In this document: positions 45,901 through 55,529 of the stretch, piece by piece
How the letters are laid out: each line of letters starts with the position of its first letter
How positions within the stretch are numbered: the stretch's first letter is position 1
Assembly (NCBI GenBank): GCA_028752905.1
Contig: JAQNBH010000013.1
Span: forward strand, 14,514,316 to 14,578,315
Reading direction: 5' to 3'
DNA: 64,000 bases
DNA from: Cladorhizidae sp. MBARI D1340-BT2
Taxonomy: Eukaryota; Porifera; Demospongiae; Poecilosclerida; Cladorhizidae
The notes under the pieces: generated by a model
Databases searched by the model: none
The model's input: only the letters and a program-made list of their open reading frames with translations
What the model was told of the DNA's origin: nothing
Made by a program: the position numbers and the translations under genes

Positions 45901-48795
45901 TGTGAAGCCACTTATGAGGATGTGATCCTCTTTTGGTATGAAATAAACAATGCTATGGTCACGACACTTATATACTTACTAAGCTTTGCTTAGGGTGTTT
46001 CTTGTGTAGATCAAGGTTCAGCCAACTGACTTTGAGGTCAGCTTCTCCAACCTTCTAGAAGCTTTTCCATTTCAAGGCTGTGCCTTCTCCCATCAACATC
46101 TGCTGTATGCTGACTCAGCCATCTCCAATTGTGACATGGTAGAGCAGAGAACAAAAATACAAAGGAAAAAAAGTGTCTTTCTCTCTAACATTCGGTTGCA
46201 TGCTACAACCTCCCTCTGAAACCGTCCGGTGGGCGTGGTCTGAATGCGCTGTGTGCCTAACAAAAGGGAATTATTACCATCAGAGAGACCAGTGCCTAAC
46301 GTCGAGATGGCCACTAACCAAACTGAGACTGCCTAACAACCAGGTTTTCTGTGTATTTAATGAAGTTGTTCAAGTTCCGTAATAGTGTACAAGGTCACCT
46401 TTCTTCTGTTTGACCAAGCCTAGGATTTCCTTATAGCATTAGTTTCTAGATTACCACATGTGACACCAAATGTGCCTAATTAATTTATATGTATCCAACA
46501 GTGTATAACTCTATTATGTGTAGCAAAACTAATATTTTATCCCATGAAAGCAGCTATGTACTAATGCATGGTGGCAATTAGTCCAGAAGAGGTAGGACCA
46601 CTACGTGGATCATTCACTGCCATTGACTAATATGCAGCACTATGTAATGTTATAGAAAGATGAATATCAGAGTCAAGAGGTGCTTAAGATAAACTTGTAG
46701 GCATCAGGAAATTGACGGAGGCAAACGTGCATCAGCGGCTCTCCCATAACAACAGAAGCTGGGTCTATATACAGCATCATTAACTGGGCAAAGGATCATT
46801 AGAGCACATGTGTCTAAAATTGTCGTGTTCACTGTCAATGTTGAAATAATTGACGTGGCTAATCACATGAAGGAGAAGAAGAAAGGTTTCTCAATACTAC
46901 AGAAATAGATGTCTTCTGTTTTGGGTTTAGTGAGCTAGTGCTGATAAGACAAGAGGTAAGTTCCAGAGAGAAGGAAGGAGAGCTGCTGCTTATTGAAGTG
47001 AAAAGAGAGAGCCAGCAAGAGACTGACAATGTATGTGTATGAGGTGGGGAAGAGAGCTTCCACTCATGCTCAGGGCAGTGGTGCTTTGATAATTAGCTTG
47101 TTGTACATCACTGAGCGGTAGTAGTTATCTAAGCCACAAAGAACATTTTTCTAACCATAAAATTAAGTGGCTACAGTTTCAACATGAATAACTGATGAGG
47201 TAAAATTCCACATGTATGAGAACAGCTCGAGCTAATGGGAAGCTGGCTGTGTCTCTGCGGTGTATGTCAATGTGTAAGCTTTTCTATCTGTCATCTACAT
47301 ATTGATCATATGTTGTCTGTCCTAAATATATATAAGGCACCCTTCCAAAAATATGAGCAGGCTTGCATACACAGTTTTGGAAAAGGAAATAGTTGCCATT
47401 CAATTCGTACACTAGAAATACCATTGTCTACAACAATGCACAGAGCACAGACACAAGCAAGAGGGATAAGATGAAGATAAGAGACGGTGATGATGGCGGC
47501 AGTAGAGAATAAAAAAGAAGAACCCTTAGAATAGAGGTGAATATGTTTGGGATGAGATCATAAGGCCTGAAGCTAGACTCTTTAATGTAAATATTGGGTA
47601 ATGCACCTGAATTTATAGATGTGATGAATATGGCAAGATCTTAGTGACACTGGCAATAGACTATTATTGTTGTAGTGCTGAGTATTGCCAGTTCGTTGCT
47701 GTGTTCTATCATACAAGTTTACCAACAGCCTCTTCACTTTTCCAAACGAAGAATACCTCATGAATTATTCAACATGACCAAGCTACACAATGTTATATGC
47801 TCAGTCGGTTATGGCAAGAGCAAGCAACATAAAGTGCATGGTACAACACAGAGGAACGTTCAAAGAGAAGAGTGGACAAAACTGGAGATGAAAACGAGAA
47901 TGCTTGAAAACCACAGCAAAAAACACAAAGCACGACCCAGAAAACCACCAGACCAGGTGGTGTAGGTTGCATATATTCTTTGTACAAAACATTTCTGTAT
48001 GAGAAACTCCATTGGGTGACAAGTCATTGCTAAAGTATGGTCACAATGCCAATGCGTGTCTCTATTAGTGCTAGAGCATTTGAGACAACGTGCATTTTCT
48101 TCCACTGCAATCATTTCACTGTTATAATTATTGACATACCAACATACAATGAGGAGATATTGTATTCCTACACAGCTTGACAGTACCTTTAGGAACCTTA
48201 GCTTTGAGCCTCTGCTCCACAGCCACATAGATGACTTAGCAGTTCCTATGCAATGGTTACATCTTTCCAGTCCCATGGATGCATTGATAATCACAATACT
48301 GCTTCCTGCACAAAATATTTAGCTAATTCAATAAGCACCAGAAAGACATAAAGAAGGGGAAAAAGCTAAAAGAACCTTCGCCAATCACTCCATGGTAAAC
48401 TGGTAAAGGGTTAGGTATTCATAAGAGGAACAACACTACTTACCTATAGCCAACACAGCAATGGCTACTGCATAAAAATCCACTGATGGTTCGATTGTCA
48501 TCAGTACTCTGTCGTTTGGGACCAAGCCCTTCCACTTGAGGAGGTTGATTGTTGATGTCACCTTTTCATGCAGTTTTTTTCTTGTGACAGACTGGCCTCC
48601 AATGACCTGGGTATGAACATGGCAACTGCTCACAACTTGACAATCACAGAATCCAATCGTAGCGAGGTGTCTAACATTACAGCTTGAGAATATGTACAGT
48701 ACACATTACTTTACCAAAATGTCTTTGTCTGTTCTCTCCTGGAGCTTCTTGAGAACGTGATGGGCAAAGTTCAAGTTGATATCCATTGACTTCAT
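39881..48795 (-). CDS. AMP-forming acyl-CoA/OleC-like synthetase, eight exons, 3' end not found
   Basis: Exons (minus): 48795-48715, 48606-48444, 48305-48187, 43494-43189, 42874-42484, 42322-42222, 41153-40989, 39989-39881; all GT..AG and phase-compatible, 1435 coding bases, about 478 residues. This is the ANL adenylating family, which activates a carboxylate (probably a fatty acid) with ATP. Visible motifs: P-loop TFTTGSTGMPK (about residues 163-173), VYGSTEAEPIA (about 307-317, the adenine/acyl motif), GYLDNKGRVWLVGRVKW (about 405-421, hinge and A8 motif). The usual T-G-D is here I-E-D. EAEP and the LPV/HPLHF-type context resemble OleC olefin beta-lactone synthetases and related fatty acid-CoA ligases. 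About 50-70 C-terminal residues with the catalytic Lys are missing from the model. The start is the first ATG of exon 1; no targeting signal is visible. Confidence 0.85.
40318..40650. repeat. Tandem repeat, about 81 bp unit, four copies
   Basis: Units carry GGGATACTTGGAACTA, CCCTAGTGAGGGTGACTGAT, ATACA.CATGGATCCTGGAAT. Lies in intron 7 of the synthetase gene. Confidence 0.85.
40989..41153 (-). CDS. Synthetase exon 7
   Basis: 55 codons, phase 0 at both ends, acceptor CTTCTGTAG, donor AAAAG|GTACAG. Encodes the hinge motif region IEDAGYLDNKGRVWLVGR and the VEQK end. Confidence 0.85.
41165..41865. repeat. Tandem repeat of ACATGT-rich units, about 47-55 bp
   Basis: About 12-13 units with ACATGTGACACGAACATGTG and ACCATGTGTGTGAGAAGTGA. 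Lies in intron 6 and ends about 12 bp from the exon 7 acceptor. His/Ser/Cys-rich minus-strand ORFs here are repeat artefacts. Confidence 0.95.
42222..42322 (-). CDS. Synthetase exon 6
   Basis: 101 bp, enters in phase 1 and leaves in phase 0. Frame GPITGPVNIAVDYELPAG then QVGEVVISGWHVNTYQ; GEVVISG is the strand before the hinge in adenylating enzymes. Acceptor TGTATTAG, donor CAG|GTCACA. Confidence 0.85.
42484..42874 (-). CDS. Synthetase exon 5
   Basis: 391 bp, acceptor GTGTCTGCAG, donor GAAG|GTGTGC. Encodes the core from VGSLCLLFPSIDKARPSEIM through VTGSPAFVEKL, GLGGAPVF and VYGSTEAEPIA. The richest block of family motifs. Confidence 0.92.
43189..43494 (-). CDS. Synthetase exon 4
   Basis: 102 codons, phase 0. 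Acceptor AACATAG, donor CTCAAA|GTAAGA. Carries the nucleotide-binding P-loop TFTTGSTGMPKLLLRKH. Confidence 0.9.
43560..44330. other. Intron 3 sequence, nothing recognised
   Basis: Low-complexity A/T plus a short (TA) run at about 44279-44299. No exon. Confidence 0.5.
44335..44945. repeat. 33 bp minisatellite, about 18 copies
   Basis: Unit GCTATGCTTCCTGCTGGAGT followed by AGACTGCCACATT, with CTGCAG/CTGGAG variants; one 15 bp-short unit at the start. The period is a multiple of three, so all frames are open; these ORFs are not genes. Lies in intron 3 of the synthetase gene. Units abut without spacers, so it is not a CRISPR array. Confidence 0.97.
45130..45153. repeat. Poly-C tract
   Basis: A run of about 17 C, within intron 3. 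Confidence 0.9.
45410..45620. repeat. Degenerate G/T-rich tandem repeat, about 18-27 bp
   Basis: Repeats of TTCCATTTGTCTGTGGGGT and shortened forms. Confidence 0.8.
45621..48186. other. Remainder of intron 3, no gene seen
   Basis: No family-like ORF, no array, no transposon ends recognised. A few short ORFs (about 47675-47965) lack splice or family support. Confidence 0.4.
48187..48305 (-). CDS. Synthetase exon 3
   Basis: 119 bp, acceptor TTTTGTGCAG, donor CTAAAG|GTACTG. Frame SSIVIINASMGLERCNHCIG then TAKSSMWLWSRGSKLRFLK. Joins exon 2 in phase 1 and exon 4 in phase 0. Confidence 0.8.
48444..48606 (-). CDS. Synthetase exon 2
   Basis: 163 bp, acceptor ATACCCAG, donor CTATAG|GTAAGT. Encodes the N-terminal ANL fold: QSVTRKKLHEKV ... 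GLVPNDRVLMTIEPSVDFYA. Confidence 0.88.
48715..48795 (-). CDS. Synthetase exon 1 with start codon
   Basis: 27 codons from ATG at 48795: MKSMDINLNFAHHVLKKLQE then RTDKDIL, donor TTG|GTAAAG. An in-frame ATG three codons later is an alternative start. An upstream in-frame stop was not needed to fix the start; no 5' UTR exon was searched for. Confidence 0.75.
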
Positions 48796-49027
48796 TGTCT
48801 AGCTCGATATCCCAACCAGTAATCTTTATCCCACTCTATTTGTACACTTATACCTAGTATAGCGAAGGCTACTACTACCAGAACATCGCTGTCCTCAACC
48901 TAGCTCTCTTTTTCAAGCTAGTAACAAGCCGCTTCAATAATCATCTAATTGACATTCTGCGCCGCCTACTTGTTCAAGCTTCGTGGGGTAATGAACTTCC
49001 TGTTAATTGCCCTCAGGGGCATTCTAA
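48796..49027. other. Short region between the synthetase start and the LINE tail
   Basis: Only about 230 bp separate the first ATG of the synthetase from the trinucleotide tail of the LINE. Any proximal promoter must lie here or inside the retroelement. No TATA box was identified with confidence. Confidence 0.4.
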
Positions 49028-49657
<630 letters not shown>

Positions 49658-52600
49658 TGATTTAATGTTGCTATTGCTGAGCCTGTTAAGGCCATCACAT
49701 ATATAATACAGCACAGTGTGAAACTATTTAGTAACTAACCTAATAACAATCTATATTTTAAAAAGAAGTCAACAGTACTTAATTAATACAATTATCCACA
49801 ATATTAAGTTAAGAGTGTCCCGCTGCTCAGGAAGGGGGGGACAGGAGTGGACCAAAGATCATTCCTCAGCTGACCATACAACAATTCCTTTCTCCTCTGC
49901 CACCACTTCCCTACCCAAAACATAACACACTCGCCCACCTCCTCCATCACTGCATCACTTACTCCCTCCACATCTTTCCCCAAAAGCAATGCCACCTTTC
50001 CATCCTTACTCACTCTTCTTAATTCATCCAGCCACTGTCTTGCCCCTGCAATTCTGCGTACCTCATCTATCAGAACCAGCCGATCCCTCTCAAATTCCCC
50101 GCATGTCACCAAGAAATGTTCCACATCCTCCCCTGCTCCACTATCACACATTATACACCTCTCATCCCTAACTATCCCACATCTCTTCTTATCCTCTAAC
50201 AACCCAGCTGATGCAGTCCTCAGTCAAAATTGCAGCCGCACACCTTCCTGACCATGCATGGCCCTCACATACCTCTCCACCCCTGCACCATTCTTTGCCA
50301 ATTTATAATAATTCAGCGTACTTTTCCCGTCTACTTCCTCCTCCCAGTCCTTCTCATTTCTCACCTTCACTTTCCCCTTCCACTTGCGCACTGACCCAGC
50401 CTCGTTGTTTATCTTGTACTTTCTCCTCAAGATATCATATTCTTCCCACCATCCAATTCCTCCATCCTCTCGTAGTTTATTTACAACAACTTTAACCAAT
50501 CTGCTCTGTTCCAACACCTCTAATCTCTTGCCAAACAAAACCTTCATCTCTTCCCTCCTCTCCTCTAGCTTCCTCCACCCCATATCTCCCCGTATTGCCA
50601 CTCCTGCTACTGTATCACTTGCCCCCAACAGTCTCCTACCCACTCTCATCTGTGCTGACTCCAACTTCTTGCGAGCATTCCGTCCTCCTGTCCACCACAC
50701 TTCGGCTGCATGCTCCATACTGGGTCTCGCTAGAAACTCCCACACCATTCTTCCTCTGTCTACTTCCACCTGCCCATTCACTCTACTCATCCATATTACC
50801 TTTCCAACCCACTCTTCTGCCTTCTTTGCCATCTTCTCTAACTGAACATTACCCCTTAGCTTCCTATCAAACCATATTCCTAAGTACTTGAATTCTTTGA
50901 CCTCTTCCAATATCTCCTCACCAATCCTCCAATGCACTTCTGATTCCTTCTTCCCTACTACCATGACCTTGCTCTTCTTGCTATTAAATTTCATCTTCCA
51001 CCTTAACACATACGCCTGTACCACATCCAACATAGCTTGCAGTTCCACCTCTGAGTCAGCCAGAAGAACTACATCATCTGCATACATGAGTGCCCCACAC
51101 CAGCAGCCTTCCACTTTGACTCCTAGCTCAGCTCTCTACAATTCCTCCGCCATTCCCATCAGATATATATTGAAAAGAAGTGGAGACAAAGGACATTCCT
51201 GCCTAAGTCCATTCTCCACAGTGAACCACCTTGACCTCCTTCCATTCAATACCACCGTCGTCTCCACCCCACTATACAATCCTACACATGTCCTCACAAG
51301 CTTCTCTTCTACTCCATACTGCCTCAACTTCTGCCACAGTCCCTCCCTCCACACACTGTCATATGCCTTACTTATATCCAGGAAAGACAGATATGAAGCT
51401 TTTTTCTCGCTCTTCCTCACTTCACAAACTCCTCTTAACACCAACCACTGGTCTGAACATCTCCTCTGTCTCCTAAATCCTCCTTGTGCTTCCGTCAAAA
51501 TCTTATCCTCAGCGAACACTCCCAACCTCCTTGCCAACACTCTCGCAAACACCTTCACCACATTACAACACAATGAAATTCCCCTATAATTCCCTACTTC
51601 ATCCTCGTCACCATCCTTGTGGAGAGGTACTAGTAAACTCCTCTTCCAGTCCACTGGGCAGCACTCAATCCTCATCACCACATTCATCACCTGCACCATC
51701 ACTTCCACCAACCTTCTACCTCCATACATCAGCATCTCATTCAACATTCCATCAGGGCCTGGTGCCTTTCCTCTCTTCAAACACTTTAATACCTCTACTA
51801 CTTCTTCCCAGCTTACTTCTTCACACATACCCAGCTCATGCCCACCCACTTCTCCCATCTCTACTTCTTGTGCTGTGGCATCCTCTTTTTTCCTCCCCAG
51901 CTCTTCCCAGTGTTTTGCCATCACCTCCAACACCTCGACTTCCTCCTCTACCATCCTTCCCTCTTCATCTCTCACTCCTTTTATCTTTCTCTCCTTCCTC
52001 TTTGCTCTTAAATCATTCCAAAAAAGCTTACAACTAGTCCCACCCTGCTCTCTAATCTTCTTTATAGTTCTCTTCCTCAATTCCTTCTTCTCTATCCTAA
52101 TAGTCTTTTTCACTTCCTTTCTTGCTTCTCTATAGTCATCCCATAGTTGTCTTAATGTAGCCTCTCTCTCCCCTCTCTTCCTGGCTTCCTTTAGCCTCTT
52201 ACATTTCTCCTTCCTGACACCAATCAACCACTCCACATTCCCTGACCACCATCCCTCTGACCTGTCTGTAATCTTCTTCCTTCCAATTCCTTTCTCCGCT
52301 GCAGCCAAAACTTTCTCCTTCCACCTACCCCACACCTCTTCAACTATGTTTCCTCCCAACTCTTGCTCAAGCTCTCTCACCTCCTCTTCCCACCCCATGA
52401 ACATTTCCTCCACTGCCTCCTGATACTCCATCCAGTCTAGCCTATTGTCAACTCTCTATTTTTGTCGCTCTCTTCTCACTTGTACCTCTCTTGTACCCCA
52501 CGTAATTTCCCCCCAAATAATGTTATGGTCCGACCCCACATCCAGCTTGCCTGAGTCCTCAACTACCACCCTAGCTACATTCATGTTCTCACTAAACAAC

Positions 52601-52743
52601 ATATAGTCTATGACCGACTTTCTCTCCCCACATTCCCACGTCCACCTGCCCTCACAGCACTGCAACTCGTTCCCCACAATCAGACCTCCAACCCTAACCA
52701 GCTCCAACAACCGCCTTCCATTACTGTTAGGGTTGTCCTCCAC
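49658..52743 (-). mobile_element. Non-LTR retrotransposon, 5'-truncated in the endonuclease
   Basis: Reads minus: C-terminal part of an apurinic-type endonuclease (VIDYMLFSENMN ... GSDHNIIWGE, 52743-52459); linker; reverse transcriptase with GKAPGPDG, FLDISKAYDSVW, GLRQECPLSPLLFNIY and the YADD box near 51090; thumb; C-terminal CCHC-like finger (CIMC ... VEHFLVTC, about 50150-50090); stop at 49804; 3' UTR; TAA-type tail. The whole length stays in one frame. Stops interrupt it at 52456-52458, 51136-51138 and 50224-50226. The RT active-site residues are kept. The clade was not assigned. Confidence 0.92.
49804..52743 (-). pseudogene. LINE ORF2-type protein (endonuclease, RT, CCHC), three nonsense codons
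   Basis: Open segments 52743-52456, 52431-51136, 51114-50224 and 50202-49804 share one reading frame, and only stop codons part them. The second stop falls between the LFNIYLMGMAEEL motif and the YADD box, so even a truncated product would lack the catalytic site. Plus-strand ORFs over this stretch (Ser/Pro/Leu-rich) are shadows. Confidence 0.92.
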
Positions 52744-52744
52744 T

Positions 52745-53030
52745 CCTAATCCAATCCAATTATCATTATTATTATCATTTTAATTATTACGATTTAATCT
52801 TGATACTGTTGAGCCAGTTAAGGTCACCACATATACTACAGCACAGTGTAAGACTATGTAACAGTAACTAACACTCTATATTATCAACAGTACTTTAATT
52901 AATATAGTAGTTGTTATGACTATCCCACTGCTCAAGGAGAGGGGAGGTCATGGGACCAAAGAATATTCCATGCATTTCCTTTCTTCTCTGCCACCACTTC
53001 CCTACCCAATACGTAACACACTAGCTCACA
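52745..53030 (-). mobile_element. Second, severely 5'-truncated copy of the same LINE
   Basis: 52770-53030 repeats the 3' end seen at 49660-49930 (GAGCC.GTTAAGG, ATACTACAGCACAGTGT, CTCTGCCACCACTTCCCTAC) with its own short ATT tail at 52757-52790. The 5' end of the full LINE abuts this tail, so one copy apparently inserted at the tail of the other. Confidence 0.85.
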
Positions 53031-53120
53031 AATACATTGACCACAGATGTGAGGATGATTAAAATATGAAGAGCAATACCTACACAATTTAACAAAGTTG
53101 TTCTATATGCCGACCATGTA
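53025..53120 (+). repeat. Third fragment of the inner-duplication sequence
   Basis: TTGACCACAGATGTGAGGAT and CCTACACAATTTAACAAAGT match 37065-37130 in the same orientation, and 54840-54900 inverted. Confidence 0.8.
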
Positions 53121-53159
53121 TATACTCTTCTACTACCAGTGAAGATTTTAGTCGCTCAA

Positions 53160-53640
53160 ATATTTGAAATAAATGCAAGGCTTGATTGGTCACCAAATTG
53201 TGTGGTACAAAGAGAAGGGAATATATCTTGGGTATCATAGCACTACCTATATCAGTTTGAATACTATTTTAAAAGGGATGCTAAATACACTAAAGTTTAT
53301 ATTTCAGCTAAAGCTTACTTTAGCAGCTTCTTGGTATCATAAACCGTGTGTTTAGTTGATTTTGACCACAAAAATAGTTCAAGCTTGTCTTGAATCCTTC
53401 ATCAAAGTAGTAAATAATTTTTGTCTTCAGGATCTTGTATATATCTATTGTGTGTGGGAACACTCTGCTCCCTATATTGGTTTAACTACTGTTTTAAAAA
53501 TGACAGCCATAAAAATGTTTATATCTCGGCTAAAATTCATCTTGTCAGCTTCTTAGCATAAACCATATTTTTAGCTAATTTTGTCCCCCAAAACACTTAG
53601 AGTGAACCTTGAATCCTTTGCAAATGTAGTCAATTATATA
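53160..53640 (-). repeat. Inverted partial copies of the 1.9/9.1-11.3 kb repeat family
   Basis: The minus strand carries ATACAAGATCCTGAAGA, GAAGGATTCAAG and GGTCAAAATCA words in the order seen at 11200-11310. Two partial units lie in tandem. Confidence 0.5.
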
Positions 53641-53967
53641 TATATATATAGTAGCCCCCCAGAAATGTTAAAAGGAAAAATTTGGTCTTCAATATCTTAA
53701 CAACGGACAAACTATACACAAGTTCGTCTGTTGTCATAATTTTACCAACCAAAAAACTTCAAACTGTCAAGCATTGCAGATACTTGTATGGCCTAATTGG
53801 TAGGACATGATACCTATAATTATATGGGGAGAAGGAAACAGGAAGCAGGAAATCACAACTGTAATATTTTTTTATTATTATTTTTGCGGGTGGGAGGGAG
53901 ACTTTACCTGTTGTTTGTTTAATAATTTGTTTAGTTCCATATTTAACTTCCTGCTATATAGCTTATG

Positions 53968-54975
53968 TTTGCCAGTTTTGACGATTTGAAAATCAGTTGC
54001 CAGCTAACTTTGGAAATGAAGTTATCTCGAGCGACAGTCTATTTCACTCTCTGAAAATATCCAAAACAACAAAAGAGCCCATAGCCATGCTTAGAGAGAC
54101 CTGGAGCCATATCTTTTCTTATCAAGGGAATCCATGCCAACTGAACCACACAGAGTGGTGAATACAGAGAGGGGTATGGAGAGCCTGACCCAATCTCACA
54201 TGGGCATTAAAATCTCAACATTTTAAGGGGTGGGATGGGTAGCGACAATGACCCAAGCAAGAGGGGGCTAATGCACCCCCCCCAAATACACCCTTGACAC
54301 AGCAAATGTAGTGCTAAAGCAGATAGTGATAGCTTTCTTTCCTTCTCTGTCACTACAAGGTTTTCCATGTACAGAGTCTAGCTGCAGTGTTTGCGTGAAA
54401 GAGACCTGAACTATTTTTTTCGTGGATAAAATAGTGATTTGAAGTAGACTCGTGTTTCCTCCAGGAAATAGATTGAAAACAACAATCCACAATCAGACAA
54501 CAGTCATCAGACGACAGTCATCAGACAACAGTCATCAGACAACAGTCATCAGACGACAGTCATCAGACAACAGTCATCAGTCATCAGACGACAGTCATCA
54601 GACAACAGTCATCAGTCAACAGTCATCAGACAACAGCATGAATCAAATGCCAACGACCAACGACCAACTGGAATTGTAGAAGTAATTTGGTTCATCAATA
54701 TATAGCATGGCTTGTATGGCAATTTACAATCTTATGACCAGATAGTGGCAAGGACTCCTATATATGTTGTTTAACAAATTCTTGTAAGCAATGCCATATA
54801 AGCAGTATTACATCAATACATTCAGCATTATGAACAACTTTGTTAAATTGTGTAGGCATTGCTCTTCATCATCATACTCACATCTGTGGCCAATGTATTC
54901 TTTACCAGCAACAGTGCTTCCAATAATGTGTGTTTGGTAGGGACTTCAGTGTATTCCTACTTTGATATATTAGAG
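53968..54975 (-). repeat. Right arm of inner inverted duplication (partner 36990-38999)
   Basis: Reverse complement of the left arm with a much smaller 14 bp array. The flanks (ATTTGAAAATCAGTTGCCAG; ACCAACTGGAATTGTAGAAG) match closely. Confidence 0.88.
54483..54640. repeat. 14 bp minisatellite, short right-arm version
   Basis: About eleven units of ACAGTCATCAGACR, the reverse complement of the 37325-38395 array. Confidence 0.95.
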
Positions 54976-54989
54976 TGATTTATTTGATT

Positions 54990-55125
54990 TCTCTACCACC
55001 AACGTTCTACTTCCATAAATCAGTATATATCTCATTCAACATTCCATGGCCTGGTGGCTTTCTTCTCTTCAAACACCTCATTACCTCTACTACTTCTTCC
55101 CAACTTTCTCTGTCATGCAATGCAA
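54990..55125 (-). mobile_element. LINE reverse-transcriptase fragment
   Basis: Matches about 51690-51830 of the LINE (CTCATTCAACATTCCATNNGGCCTGGTG and TACCTCTACTACTTCTTCCCA words), minus strand, with small deletions. An isolated remnant next to the inner arm. Confidence 0.75.
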
Positions 55126-55299
55126 CAGTGAGTGAGTTGATACCTTTGGTCACACAGAGTGTGTGTGTGTGATGGTGGTGGGGGGGAGGGGAAGTTTTGG
55201 GTCATTAAATATTGTCTGTCTGTAACCATCATGTCGCCCCTTTTAAGGTTTTATGGTTACAGGGATTCCAAACCACAGATGTATTGATGATGGACTAGA

Positions 55300-55495
55300 C
55301 TATGCACCTAAATCGCCTGCAATGCCTCCACCACTGTACGTAGTTTTCTAGTTGATATGAAAGCTAGCTATCCACCAGTATATAGCAGGCTCATGCAAGT
55401 TTTAGTGTCTCATGATTCCTGATGAAGGCTAGAGCATCTAGTTGAAACGTCGAGAGAATACAATTTCAAGTTGATCATTGAGTAATGTAACTTGT
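55300..55495 (+). mobile_element. Penelope-type terminal repeat with best hammerhead-like core
   Basis: Shares AGCTAGCTA.CCA.CAGTATATA.CAGGCTCATG and ATTCCTGATSAAG.CTAGAGCAT with 63345-63415, next to the Penelope element. Ends in AGTTGATCATTGAG like the copies at 15.27 and 10.37 kb. No coding part: a solo terminal repeat. Confidence 0.65.
55417..55454 (+). ncRNA. Minimal hammerhead ribozyme-like motif
   Basis: CTGATGA (55419-55425), a stem-loop GGCTAGA/GCA/TCTAGTT (stem II), GAAAC (55444-55448), GTC (55449-55451). Every core element of a hammerhead is present, but GAAAC abuts GTC, so stem III is almost absent. Such minimal hammerheads have been described in terminal repeats of metazoan Penelope-like elements and proposed to act as dimers. 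Activity was not tested. Confidence 0.6.
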
Positions 55496-55529
55496 TAAGG
55501 AAAGAAAATAAACTAGTTAGATGAACTTT

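Noticed and set aside
50211..52135. Plus-strand Ser/Pro/Leu-rich ORFs
   Set aside because: Shadows of the minus-strand LINE, whose RT and endonuclease motifs are clear.
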